Below, one piece after another: positions 1-11,672 of a stretch of DNA of 35,698 bases. Numbering within the stretch: position 1 is the stretch's first letter; every line of letters begins with the position of its first letter. The notes under the pieces were generated by a model. It saw only the letters and a list, made by a program, of their open reading frames with translations, was not told the origin of the DNA and did no database searches. Source of the stretch: Gnetum montanum (lineage: Eukaryota; Streptophyta; Gnetopsida; Gnetales; Gnetaceae). Position numbers and translations under genes: made by a program. The stretch is taken from positions 2,207 through 37,904 of the forward strand of contig MNCI01036648.1 in NCBI GenBank assembly GCA_015680685.1. The letters run 5' to 3'.

Positions 1-400
1 AGAAGATATTTCCAAAGCTCTAATCTTTCAAATTATTAGGAAAATAAATATTATAGTGTCAAAAGACTTCTTTTTCACTATGCCATAATCCAAATAACTC
101 TTCTAGGATTATTAAAGCCAAAATTTAAGACTTTTTCAATCTAATTTTTATTAACTAGAATAGCAACACCTCTTTTATTAACTTCATGAGTAGTAAGAAA
201 AACAATGTAGTGTTTTAAAATACATTTACCAACAAAATTAATATCATGTGCTAAAATCTTAATCTCTTCTAAGAAAAGAAAATATGAGGATAAATGCTAG
301 TTTGAAACATAATCCCTAAAACTTTTTGCTAGGATCTATCATAAAGTCCTTGAATATTCTATAATAAAACTAATATTGAGATGTGGGGGAGAAGGCCCCC
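1..400 (-). pseudogene. LINE-type (non-LTR) endonuclease fragment
   Basis: Translating the minus strand gives a broken reading with the pattern of the apurinic-type endonuclease at the start of plant LINE ORF2. The reading includes KSFRDYVSN, then SYFLFLEEIKI (compare the usual FLQEtK/EIK block), then KRGVAILVNKN followed by a stop where a Trp is usual. Several stops interrupt it and both ends are missing; the left end is cut by the window and the right end lies near a G/C palindrome (gggggagaaggcccccc) at about 383-400. It is a dead fragment unrelated to the LTR elements to its right. The match is from memory of the family pattern; another endonuclease/RT element is possible. Confidence 0.4.
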
Positions 401-483
401 CATCCTTTATTTTTCCAGCTTAGCAATTTTCTCATAATTCAAGTCACTAATAGGTGAAAAATGTTATTCTATGAGAAATGAGA

Positions 484-707
484 ATGATAGTTACATTCAA
501 GAGACTAATGCAACACTTAAGACCAAAACATACACTTACCACACCTTATCATCCTAATTCAATGAACAAGTTAAGGTTATAAATAGGGAGATCACTACAA
601 TCCTAATTTGTATGATTAGCAAATATAGGTAGGATTGAACCACAAAACCAAATGATGTCCTTTGGACATACTACTCAAAATGGAAACTTCCTATAGACTA
701 TTCTACC
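484..707 (+). pseudogene. Ty3/gypsy integrase fragment (plus strand), cut by the LTR at 708
   Basis: The plus strand encodes a degraded piece of a gypsy integrase core: FKRLMQHLRPKHTLTTPYHP, equivalent to the block after the second catalytic Asp. After a one-base shift it reads QVKVINREITTIL (around the catalytic Glu, here Lys) and then KPNDVLWTYY, equivalent to the usual LNDALWAYR. Orientation is opposite to the large elements to the right, so it belongs to an older element. It ends exactly where the LTR begins with TGATGAG at 708, which fits an insertion into this integrase. Stops and one frameshift show it is not functional. Confidence 0.55.
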
Positions 708-1604
708 TGATGAGTGGTGAGGTACCCCTACGCCCAACCATATGAATCACAAAGCATTCATGCATGATCAAGTCAAATTCCATGGACTTTATAGTTTCCA
801 GCGCACTAGTCTTCTAGAAAGTGAACCTTGCCTTAAGGTTGTTCAGTGTTTTCCCATTACACTTGTGACGTACACTGGTATGGTTAAGTGTAATTAAGGC
901 ATCTAATTTTTATCATTTGTATTTTATGGTTTTGGTATTTAAAGAGAGATAAAGCGATTGGATTAACTAATTTAATTTAATTAATTAACTAGTATCTAAG
1001 CAATCCTAACATAAGCATTCAGTCCCACTTTCTGTACACATCTTGAACTCACATATCCACTGCTAGGTTACCAAGCGCTATACTACTAGGCGTACCAAGC
1101 AATAACACTGATGGGATTACCAAGCGAATACATGTTACACTAAAAGAAATTTTACTTATGTGTTTAATATATCTAGCTTATCTTACTTAATTACTTCATT
1201 AGCTTAATTACGAAAAAACATTGAATAAATAATTGAAAACATTAAATTCATAAATAAAACATTTAAGCTATCTATAATGCTACAAGGTTTATCTAGAAGT
1301 TCATCTTTATTGTCCCACACATTGTTGTGCTCAGGTACAATAATGCTTGAATAATGATCTATACACTCAATGACTCCTGTTGCAGGCACTTAGTAAAAAT
1401 ATTCTAACTTTCAAATAGACAAACTACAAGAGCTCTACTACTACTTTGATAATTGATGTCATAAATGTAGCTGGTGAGCACATATTTACAGACCCTTACA
1501 TTGACAGGGTCGCATCGACACAATAGATTGCATCAACGGGGCCTCATCGACACAACATACTATGTTGATGGTGCCCAGTCAATGCGATAGACCAAAACTC
1601 ATCA
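708..1604 (-). repeat. 3' LTR of Athila-like element 1 (outer)
   Basis: 897 bp, starting TGATGAG and ending CTCATCA, so it has 7-bp inverted ends and TG...CA termini. It shares its first and last parts with the LTR at 9138-10009 and its start with the one at 35588. The purine tract that primes plus-strand synthesis lies just inside (right of) it, so for a minus-strand element this is the 3' LTR. The end next to the PPT contains repeated ATCGACACAA-like motifs (about 1508-1575). The middle has diverged far from the LTR of element 2, so the two belong to different subfamilies. Confidence 0.85.
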
Positions 1605-1614
1605 TACCCCCACA
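1605..1614 (-). other. Polypurine tract of element 1
   Basis: On the minus strand the sequence next to the LTR reads TTGTGGGGGTA followed by the LTR start TGATGAG. The matching site in element 2 reads CATGGGGGTA-TGATGAG. This is the expected place for the plus-strand primer. Confidence 0.7.
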
Positions 1615-1849
1615 ACTAATTCAAAACTTGTCCTCGAGTTCTTTACAAAAAGTGGAAAGGTATGGGATTATTAACTAGTTTTCAACATAACAAAACAAAA
1701 TAACATATACATAATACTACTAAGTTCCCAGTGTATGAACCAACACATTACAAAAATTACAATGTTCATGATACAAAATTGAGCATCATGACATGATTCT
1801 TCAAAATTGGATAACATGTTCTTTGATGGCATGAAGTTGGTGAAGAAGG

Positions 1850-4690
1850 TCAAACATTTGCAAGCGGTGGTGGCTCTTGAGGCTCTAAAGGACCTTCATG
1901 AGCTTTAGGCATGTGTGGTGGCCAAGGTAGTTATGATTGTCCCACTACTATTGTGACTTCAAGTGGAAGGTGAAATTATCTTCTTTACTCTTGGGATCAT
2001 TCATGGTCCACGTAGCTTTGCTGATGTGGGCTAAGGTTGGAACATTCCAAGGACAAGGAAAAATAAGAAATATCTCCTTAACATTGACAAACTAGGCCAC
2101 AAATTTCTTATGCTTAATCTCAAATGCTCAAAGTGTGTCTTGCAGTGCCTGGTAGTCATTCATTAGTTTGGCCAAGTTCTCTACAACTGATCTTTGGTTG
2201 GTGAATTTTACTTTGAGAACCTTGAGTTCAGCATTTGCCACTACAAGCTTTTTCCTGGTGTCTTTGTGAGTCTTGAACTTGGCCTCATACAATAAGTACG
2301 AGCTAGCCAGTTTCTTCTCAAGCTCAGACCATGGTTATCCACTAGTCAACATTACTAGGTTTGCATAGTGGAGGTTGGATAGCTCCATGTATTCCATCAT
2401 CTCTTCAATCTACAACTCCTTCATGTAGATTTCTACCTTGTTGTAGGCATCAATCCCATCAACAATGGGTTGCCACAATTCTCTACCTTGTTGGAGTTTT
2501 TGGAGGGCCTCATTAACCTTTTCCTTCACTAGTTAGATATACTTTTCATTTACCTCCTTTTGTAGGCCAACCTAGTCTTTGTAATGATTTTTAACTTTTT
2601 CAAATTTCAAAGCCTTGTTTTTCTAGGTGGCAATCTGGATGGTTGATTTCTCGCGTAAGGTGTGAACCTCCTTCATGGAGAGATTACAATTCTCCACTAC
2701 TAATCTTCTCAATTTGACATTTTCCCTAGCAAGGCTACTCTTGCTGTTGATGGATAAATTCTTCTAGTTATTATTTTTGTGCATCAACATTCTATAGGTA
2801 ATGATTTTCTATGATCAAGGATTCACTTTCTTGGCACATCTGAATCAAGTCCTTCCATACTATGTGAGTTTCAGCCTTTACTATTGACTGATTGAAGACC
2901 GCCATTACCATTTCCCCATTAACCACTTTAGATGTTCTTGAAGATACTGAAAAGGTTTGTCTTGTGTTAATGAAAGGTTGATAAAAGTAGGGTCGAAAAT
3001 TCAAGCACAAAACTCAACAACTTCTATGGCCAAGCTTTGATTGTATACTTGAGTTGTTTCAAATTGCCCTTCTAAGATGAGGCACTTGCCCTTTGCCTCT
3101 AATAGCTCTGACTAGGTTGTAGTGATGGTATCTAGAAAATCAAAGATATGTAGAATTGGTTGCCCAATTCCAACTAGTCAATCCAGTAGTTCTTCATGCT
3201 AGGCTACACTTAATCGACCACTGATTATTCCTATAGATGCCTACACATCTCTTAGTGTAGAAAAATTTGGTTTAGGCACTGTAGGTGCACTTAACACTTT
3301 AGCGACTTGATCGGAAATGATATTTGTAGTTGTTTGTTGTCCCTGGTGCTACATCACTGATACAGTTGCCTCTTCACCCTCCTCCAAGCGTACCAAAAAG
3401 GAAGCAGCATTCCAAGATATTTCTGAGAATAGATGATGCTGAGAGAGAGACATCGCAACCTCTCAGGCACTTGGATTTGACCTTGCAAGTAATCGTGTTC
3501 ATTGGGAAGATAACATTGATCCACCTCCCTCCATCTGGCTAATTTTATGAGCCACTTCTTTGAGGTGACTCATGATTGATCTATACATAAATGGGTCTCC
3601 ACACTAGTTCTTACCTATTACTCTCATTGTTGCAAGAGCTACTCTTGAATTTTTTGCCTGTGCTCAACTACACTGCGAGCCTCCATGTTTACTCATGAGT
3701 AGATGGTGGAGGTGGTTATTGCTACTCCTCTTCTATTATTGTGGCAAGCATCTTATCCTTCATCATCGCAACCCATGAAGCATTAGGAGCATGCCTAAGT
3801 ATATCATTTGTGTAGTAGACTATTCTTGCCATTTTGCATAATTTTCTAATTAGACAGGGAAAAGGTAGGGTCTTTCTGCCACATTCATTCTCCTTGAAGT
3901 TTTTCTCTATTTCTAGAAAGATTAGTTGTGAAAGATTTGCTAAAAATTTTTTGCTTAGAGTAGCACATGCTTGGGTGGAGAAGGTTGTCACCTTATTGGG
4001 CCTAACCATTGGATTGAGGTGGTAGGCTACTATCTTAAAATAGACTCACTTTGCCAATGTGAGCATGCCAAACTCCTTGCGGTTAACTCCATATCACCAC
4101 TAAGTCCATTCCTTCTTTGCTTTAAGGTCAACCTGTGTTGATATCTTTGCCAACTATGTTCCTGCATTAGGCAACTTAATGACCTATGCAATGGCTTCTA
4201 CTGAGTAGGATACTTGAATATCCTTAATTTTCATAGTAGCTCCTACGCTCCTATTGTTCCAAAAGAGATACATTTCTTCCATGTACCACTCCCCACTAGA
4301 AGTAATGATTGGCCACATGGGAGAGGCTTACAGTTGAGCTCTTACATCTTCTGGAGCTTATTCAAGGAATAGCCCAAAGTTTAGTTCTTAAATAATTGAG
4401 CGTTAAATTTCATGGTTTCTAACTATGTCAAACTAGGCTTGTGTGAGTGTGAACTTCAATCTAAGTACATGGCCTGGTAACCCTCCTCACTATGAGTGTT
4501 TTGCTGTAGCTTCTTCTTCAGAAATCAATCAGAAAGATTCCACCTTGGCCTCATCTCTGAGTAGTCTTGTTGCACAGGTTGCCTTAACCTATTCTTGGAA
4601 ATGTTCTTATTGGTCCCTTCCTTCTCTAAGTCATTTCTCCCATGGTTGCAATGGTCCTTCCTCCTATGGTCTTTTTGGTCTTGGTGCCAT
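1850..4690 (-). pseudogene. env-like / plant-transposon-domain gene of element 1
   Basis: This lies between integrase and the 3' LTR, where Athila/Calypso elements carry an env-like gene. The minus-strand frame starts with MAPRPKRP at 4690 and stays in one frame to about 2790, broken by many stops. Around 4010-4330 it reads EWYMEEMYLFWNNRSVG and then SVEAIAxVIKLPNAGT; at 3722-4009 an open stretch contains GRKTLPFPCLIRKLCKMA. That last block resembles the FPxLIxxLC motif of the 'putative plant transposon protein' (Transposase_32-like) domain. The part below about 3000 is rich in heptad-like Leu/Lys/Glu (coiled coil), with a frame change near 2740, and ends in a Pro-rich tail (EPQEPPPLANV, stop at 1850-1852). 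I see no clear membrane segment, so 'env-like' describes position, not a proven envelope role. The domain call is from family pattern only. Confidence 0.6.
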
Positions 4691-6719
4691 TTGTGATCAC
4701 ACATAACAATGGATTAGTAATTGTTATGTAACTCAGAATGATTGGAATACCTTGTCTCATAGGGAGGTTACATTTGGCTAGGGTGTGATTATGGCTGGAT
4801 GGATTTAATATTTAATTATTAATTTAATCTTTAATCTGCTGAAGTTTTTGGAAGGGTTAAATTCTCAAAAATTAATGATTTAATAGCATTTTACATCTTA
4901 ACCCTTTGGGGGAGTTAGAAAGATTTCAAAAAAATTTCATCAAAACCTTGGGGTTTGCTACCCCTATGACTAAGAGCTTAACTTTGGTAACTACAAGGTT
5001 AAAAAATGGGATGATTCGAATAGATAGTCTAAAAGTTATAAGTTGGGGAAGGTTTTGGGCTTTGAAAATTACAAAAACTCCTTGGGCATTATGGACCAAA
5101 TGTGAAAAGTCCAAAGTGTTTGGTTGTATTTGTACTATTTTTGCATTATGTCGATGGGGCCTAATCGACGCAATCAACTATGTCAACGAGGCCTCATCAA
5201 TATAGTTGTTGACCACTGTTGACCTTCTTTGACCTGGTGAATACTTGAAAATTACAAAGAGATTTTGAATGAAATTAGGGTTGAATGGAAGCCCAAAAAA
5301 CCATGAACATGATGAAAATATGATAATAGGGTGTTGAAGTTTCAAAAATTAAGAAAATTAGGAAAAATTATAAAATGGGGTGGAAAATGAGAGTTCAATG
5401 AGCACAGAGTGGGTTGCACAATGGAAAATGTGAAAGATAGGATGGTAACAACGTTGAAGGTAAGGGACTTAACTAACCAAAACAAGATATATGTAAGTGG
5501 GTCCTCCCCATAGCATGCATCTACCCTTGTTGCCCTTGCATAACCCCGATTAAGGAGTCCATGGACCCCACAATTGATTAATGGTCATGAAAAGTTAAGG
5601 ACCAATTTTAAAGATTCTATTCAAGAATTCCAACACATTAAACTAAGACATTGAGCCTAACATAGAAACTGACAGTGAGTTAATCTATGACAACATAAAT
5701 GGATGACTAAGAATGTGGGATGGAATCTTGAATTGAGGTCGTAATAAGTCCCTTGTGGAATATGTATTTACAATGACCTAAGAAGATCCATCCTTAGTCT
5801 AGATCAAAACTAGCCTCTTTCAATGACTTTGCATTGCCACTCCAGGACAAATCCACCCAAGACACAAGAGTGCTCCCTTAAAACAATCACCATTTCAAAA
5901 AAGAGAAGAAAAGAGAGAGAGAGAGAGAGAGGTCCTTAGTTAGAGGGGACCTTTAGGCATGGGTGCATGTCTTTCTAGTCTCATAACTAGTGCTTGTAGC
6001 TTGTTTATTTGTCTAAGGGATGTGCTTTGAATTTTCATCATGTTTTTTTTATTTCAAGTTTTTGGATGGGAACTACACAATGCAAAGAATTTATTTGACT
6101 TCCGATTAGTGGTTGGAATGGAATGGTAATAAGTTCATGAAAAAAACCCAAGCACTCAAGTAAGTAGAAGAGTACGAGGAGTATTAATTCCCCTTGAAGT
6201 CACACCCTCTACAAACCTTTGAATCTTTCCCAATTTCAGAGCTACCAAGGTCACTAATTAATTAAACATTTCTTTAATGGAAGGGACCTCAAACTCCCAA
6301 AACAAGGAAAATCATAAAGTTTATTGAATGGGTGGATAAAATGGACTCATCACCTACTCCATAAAAAATAAAGGATGTCATAGTCATCAAAGATCAGAAT
6401 TCAAAAATAGAAACTAGACATTGACAATCACAACATTAAGCACAAATCATCATTAGTAAACAACAATAGTGGAACTATGTCCTACGGAAACAAAGCACTT
6501 TTATTAGTAAAAATAATGAAATTCACACTTGAACAAAACAAAACAAAGTAAAATATATTAGAAAGTGTAAAATAATTAAGAAAGATTCAAAGGTACTAAC
6601 AATGGTGCAAATTTGAGAAAAATTTGAAAATAAAAAATTTATAAAATAAATAAATTGTAAAATCAAAAACATGAAATATAAAAAGTAGAAAAACTAAGAA
6701 GTCATATGGAACTTTATCA
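4691..6719. other. Non-coding stretch of element 1 between env-like gene and integrase
   Basis: No supported coding region. 5146-5205 repeats motifs found in the U3 end of this element's LTR. About 5700-6700 is collinear with 10730-11660 of element 2 (shared words around 'ccttagttagaggg' and 'ttgtctaaggggtgtgctttgaatt'). Short open frames on either strand here have no recognisable content. Confidence 0.6.
5911..5932. repeat. (GA)n microsatellite
   Basis: An uninterrupted run of alternating g and a within a purine-rich stretch (aagaaaagagaga...). The collinear part of element 2 near 10905 has only a short purine run, so the GA tract probably expanded after the elements separated. Confidence 0.85.
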
Positions 6720-8085
6720 TGGATGATCATCTCCCCCATGATTGATTTAGAAGGAGGAGATCCAAGAAATGGAACATGGTTGTCCATCTGTCAAGGTGGT
6801 AGTTGCACTAGCTTATCTTGGCTCTAGGAAAGGTTTCACTTGTTGGATTTTGACCAACTACTTTTCATTTGGGCTTTTAGTTTTGTAGATTAACATGGCC
6901 TTAGAAGGTAAGGTTTGATCAATTATATAAGGTCCCTCCCACAATGTTTGAAATTTTGTCTTCTGGGGTACATGTGTGGGGTTCTAATAGAAAATCTTAT
7001 CTCCTAGTTGAAATGTTACTTTTTGTATTTTGAGATCATGATGTTGCTTGTTGAATGCCTTGTGAACCTCATTCAAAGATAGGGCCACCAATCGGTTCTC
7101 ATCTAGCACATTCATGTTGATCAATATTTCTTTTTGTGTTAGACTTAGGTCAAGATTCAGATCACAAGCTGTTCAGAGTGTACGGAGCTCAGATTGAATT
7201 AGGAGCATTCAAAGTTTTCAATACACTAACTCATAGGGAGTGTAGCCAATAGGAAGATTCCATGTTGAGCAATAGGGCTAGAGGAAATTATTGAGTTTGG
7301 TGCTCTAATCTCTCCTATATTTGCTTATGGTTCTTGTTAAGATCATTGTGATCTCTCAGTTAGTTACCTCTACTTGACTATTGCCTTGGGGTGGTAGGGT
7401 GTTGTTAATTTATGCTTAACCCCTAAGCATTGCATCAACTTTCTAAACGTGGCATCTATGAAATGAGTTCCATTGTCAGAAATTAGTGTACGTGGCACCC
7501 CAAACCTATTTACAACATTTTGTTGTATAAATCTAGCAGCAGTGGATGATGTACAATCAGTAATGGCTACTGCTTCTACCCATTTTGTGCAGTAGTCAAT
7601 TGCTACAATGATATATGCCTTTCCATTAAACATGGTTGTGAGGGAACCCATGAAGTTAATGCCCCATATGTCAAAAAGGCTCTAATGGTTGAATCCATTA
7701 TTGAGGATCTTCCATTCGAGCGGTCATCCCACCATCTTGTTAACAACATTTACAAGACTTGACAAATTGATGGGCATCCCTGAAGATTATAGGCCAATAG
7801 TATCTTGCCATTAGGATTTTTATGGTTGTGCATCTCCCTACATAGTGGCCTTTGCAAGGCCCTTCATGAGCATCCTAGAGAACATGTAGTTGATCTTTAT
7901 CAAGGACATACCAATGACTTAGTCCATCAATGCACACCTTATAAAGGTGTTCATTGATTTTCATGAAGTATTTGGCCCAATGAAGAAATTATTGCTTCTC
8001 TTGAAAGTTAAGATCTTGTGGCATCTCCTAAGTGAGAAGATAGATGAGGATGCCATTGTACCATGTTATTTTTATGGGCACTTGG
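6720..8085 (-). pseudogene. Integrase of element 1
   Basis: Minus-strand order: an H2C2 zinc-binding N-terminus at about 7710-7900 (DAHEGPCKGHY ... KSCKCC), a catalytic core at 7370-7651 with AIDYCTKWVEA and the second catalytic Asp in LISDNGTHF, then TTPYHP. After the core comes the C-terminal domain with the WEGPYII block near 6930. An integrase of this kind cuts and joins element ends into host DNA in the nucleus. The block normally reading QANGQxE (third catalytic residue) is broken at the end of the open stretch. Stops between the blocks show decay. It continues directly from the RNase H part on its right. Confidence 0.8.
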
Positions 8086-9137
8086 TCATTTATTGCTCTT
8101 GTAAAGAGAAGTTTGTCTAGAAATTGATCAGAGAGTGGGCTCTCCTCCTCTTTATTATCCCATCTTAATTGAGAGAGGTGATCAGTGATCACTTTCTTAG
8201 TCCCTTTTCAATCTATCATTGTGAGATCAAATTCCTACAAGATCATAAGCCGTTGTATGATATAAGGGCTCACCATTGTCTTATCCATGAGGAAGTGAAT
8301 TGCATTATGGTCCGTGTTCACAAATACTTTGTAGCCATGCACATAGTGCCTAAAATTTTCAATAGTGTACACCACAACCATTAGTTCATTTTCCATGGTG
8401 GTGTAATTTAATTGTGATGCCACAATGCTTCAGCTTATGTAGTGGATGTAGTATGAATGTTGCTTATTATCCAACTATGTGAGCATTGCTCCCAAGGCAT
8501 AGTTAGATGCATCCATCATGATGTGAAATGGTCTAGACTAGTTTGGTGCTCGTAGAATTAGTGTTTCTACAAGTTTTTCCTTTAACTATTGGAATGCATG
8601 TTCACATTCCTTAGTCCAGATGAATGGTGCATCTTTCTTTATAAGCTCTACCAATGGTTTTGTGATCTTAGAGAAATTCTTTATGAATCACCGGTAGTAG
8701 CCAATATTTCCAACGAATATTTGACATCTTTGACTATCTCTGGTTGATGTGTAATTCCTTGGATGAACCTTATCTTTTCTAGGTCTACCTTAATCCCTTT
8801 TTGTGAAATTCAATGCCCCAACACAATGCCTTCTTAGACCAAAAGATGACTTTTTGCCGATTGAGCTGCAAATTTGTTTCCACACATCTTTTCAGTAGTT
8901 ACTCAAGGCGATTCAATGCTTGCTCAAACGTAGCTCCATAGGTGGAGAAGTCATTTGTGAATACTTCCATACCACTACTGATCTATTGTTGGAAAATACT
9001 AAGGACTAGACATTGAAATGTTGCAAGGGCATTGCATAGACCGAATGAAATCTTACAATATGCAAAAGTCCCCTAGGGACTTGTGAATGTTGCCTTGGCC
9101 TAATATTCTGACGCAATTTGGATTTGGTTATAGCCAC
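8086..9137 (-). pseudogene. Reverse transcriptase (C-terminal part) and RNase H of element 1
   Basis: The minus strand starts in the middle of RT with GYNQIQIASEY just left of 9138; everything N-terminal is displaced beyond the window by the insertion of element 2. The catalytic motif expected as FMDD reads FTND at 8950-8961, so one of the two metal-binding Asp has become Asn (GAT to AAT). RNase H follows at 8235-8423, with TTMENELMVVVYTIENFRHY and NTDHNAIHFL. Together these domains copy element RNA to DNA and remove the RNA. Stops and the changed catalytic residue make it inactive. Confidence 0.8.
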
Positions 9138-10009
9138 TGATGAGTGGTGAGGTACTCCTACACTCAACCATATGAATACGAGCATAGCACGTGCGATTTG
9201 GTTGAACTCTATAGACTAAGTGCCTACACGCCCCATGGAACACTTAGGGTTAATCATTCGTTGTCTTCCCAGACTTACTTGTAGTTGTGACGGTGTATGG
9301 TTAAGTACGTCCGAGGTATATGATTTTTATATCTTTTTATATTTTATGTCTCCTATGCTATTGAGGTGAAGGGTTGAAGGAACTAACTAACTCTAACTAA
9401 TGAACTAGCATCAGCATCTATTCCCACTTACTGTACATACCCTAAACTGATGCAACAATGGCTACCAAACGCTAATCGTTGCTGGGATTACCACATGTAA
9501 CACACGTGCTCGAAGTGGTCATACTGAGGCACTTAACTAGGAGGAAAGGGTTGAGAGAATCTAATCTAGCCTAAGTGCGATGAGCATCCATTCCTTGATT
9601 ATCCGTACACATCCTTAAATGCTCGTAATCAAGTCGTACTCATTCCGCATTACTAGGAGATAAGGTTAAGAGAGAAAGCAATAAATAACATTAAATAAAA
9701 ATCCTATTCCATGCACTATAAGGTTTATCCAGAAAGTTCGTCTTTATTACCATAGACAACTTGTGTTCAAGTACAATTTTGCTCGAATAAAGATACGTTC
9801 ACTTTAGCACTCCTACTACGGGCACATGAAAAATATTCTATCTCTAGAGTGATCAATTTGCTAGAGTTTCCCTATTGTCTAGCCTCGGATGAGGAAACAA
9901 GGGAGAGCCACCTCTTACTTATAGATATGATGGCGCACCGCGATATCGCGTATGCAACATCGTAGGGGATGACGCGATATCGTGGCCCATGCGATATCGT
10001 GTCTCATCA
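9138..10009 (-). repeat. 3' LTR of Athila-like element 2 (inner)
   Basis: 872 bp, TGATGAG...CTCATCA, with a PPT on its right side, so it is the 3' LTR of a minus-strand element. The first 111 bases align to the partial LTR at 35588 with 13 differences, 12 of them transitions, as expected for the two LTRs of one old element. It interrupts the RT of element 1 inside the codons before GYNQI. The U3 end carries three copies of the palindromic core GCGATATCG (9940-9949, 9974-9982, 9991-9999). Confidence 0.88.
9917..9924 (-). promoter_or_regulatory. Possible TATA box in the LTR of element 2
   Basis: The minus strand reads CTATAAGTAAGAGG about 90 bp into the LTR. Position within the LTR and sequence are suitable for the start of U3-driven transcription, but nothing else confirms it. 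Confidence 0.3.
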
Positions 10010-10019
10010 TACCCCCATG
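10010..10019 (-). other. Polypurine tract of element 2
   Basis: The minus strand reads GTCATGGGGGTA directly before the LTR start TGATGAG. A second copy of the same word occurs at 10578-10590. Confidence 0.75.
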
Positions 10020-11672
10020 ACTGAATGAAAACTCATCCTCGAGTTCCTTGCAAAATATTGGGAAGGTATGGGATTATTGACTAAGTGAAACTAATGGGAT
10101 GACTTGTGAATGGATCATCATTACAAGACTTGAAAAAACTGGTGTTCATGACAACAAGAGTGAACACCTTATTACATTGACATCAGGCCTCATTTGGCAA
10201 CTAAGAAAGAGAGAGAGAAAGAAGTGTTGTTGTTGCCAACGCCAAGATTGCGCCTTTCGTTATCCATCCGTAAGTGCGTTGTTGATCTTGCTCCTTGCAT
10301 AGCTACTTCAGCACTACTCCATTCCAAGTGTTTGCTCTAGATCCAATCCATTTTTGTATGATCGTCATCTGCACACACAACATAATCTTATATTAGCAAG
10401 AGTAAATGAATCATCATGTAATTAATACCTTGCTTCAGTGTCAGTCCATTGGCTAGGTTATTGTATGGCTGATTACGGATCTAGAGATATAATATTGATG
10501 ACTACCGAAGGTGTAGGGGTTAGGAAAAAAATTGAAAAAAATCGGGGCTAGGAGAAAATCGAAAAAATTGGGCCCTGTACCCCCATGACTAATCACGAAC
10601 CTCCAGTAGCATTAGAATGGAGAAAGAAAAGGAGTAAGAAAGATAGATAAAAANATGATACAACCGGCAATGAGGTGAACAATGGAGAGAAGGATGAAGA
10701 GAATAGAATGGAATGGAATCCCAAGAACAAGGTGGTGTATAGCCCCTTGTGTATTTTATGGTTAATGTGACTTAGTAAACCTCATTCCAACTTCGACCTC
10801 AAACCAACCACATCTAGTGACTTCCATCAATGCACTTGGCCAAACCATCCTCTTGAAGTAACCAGAATGAATTCCCCCAAGAGCCACCACCATTCCAACG
10901 AAACAAGGAGAGAATGGGAAGCCAAAAGGGCCTTAGTTAGAGGGAAAATTTTTAGTTCCATAACCAATGCTTGTAGCCTAAGAGATTATTTTGTCTAAGG
11001 GGTGTGCTTTGAATTCTCACTTTTCTCTACTTTTTTTTTGTTTTTTTTTGTTTTTTGTTTTTATGCGTGAGAACCACACCATGCAAAAACTTTGTTAATT
11101 TTATTGCTCAGCTTCCTGATGATTAGGTAATTTCGAAACAACAAGAAAACTCAAGAAGAAAAACATCCAAGCACCAAAGAGAACGGCCAACACAAACACA
11201 TCAAGTTTCCTTGAAGTCACACCCTTTTCAAACCTTGAGTCCTTCCTTAGTTTCAGAAATGCCTAGTCATCGATTCATTAAAGTTCTTATTAGAAGGAAG
11301 CTGTACATTCCCAAGCCAAGAGAGACCATAGAAACTAGTGGATGAATGGATGAAGTGATCTCATTGCCTACCATATCAAAAGAAACATACCTTAGTATCA
11401 ACATCGTCACTTAAAGGTAAAAACCAAACATTAGTAATCAACATGAAAACAGTTCATACCATCATGAAGACCACTTATTGGGTGACAAAATTATAGGGTG
11501 GATCACACACACACACAAAATGGAAAAGTATAACAATGTTGTAAAACAAAAATAGGAAAAGTTAAAGAAATTTGTAAAACAAAAATGTGTAAGACAAAAA
11601 TGTGTAAAATAAAAATGTATAAAAAAATGTGTAAAACAAAAAATTATAAAAAGAACAAAGGGGCCCATATGA
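10020..11672. other. Non-coding stretch of element 2 between 3' LTR and integrase
   Basis: No supported gene. The env-like gene seen at the corresponding place in element 1 is absent: the LTR-proximal 60 bp and the part from about 10730 match element 1, but about 4 kb of element 1 is represented here by only about 0.7 kb. There is one undetermined base at 10654. T-rich and A-rich simple sequence occurs at about 11030-11060 and 11500-11660. Confidence 0.6.
11504..11650. repeat. Short tandem repeats: (AC)n then about 15-bp 'tgtgtaaaacaaaaa' units
   Basis: An (AC)n run at about 11507-11517 is followed by several variants of a 14-15 bp unit (tgtgtaaaacaaaaa, tgtgtaaaataaaaa, tgtgtaagacaaaaa) to 11645. 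The minus-strand open frame across this stretch, rich in Cys-Phe-Thr repeats, is a by-product of the repeat. Confidence 0.7.

Noticed and set aside
4443-5205. Several plus- and minus-strand open frames of 80-100 codons
   Set aside because: At 4443-4706 they are shadows of the minus-strand env-like gene start; at 4906-5205 no family pattern, no partner exon and overlapping frames on both strands.
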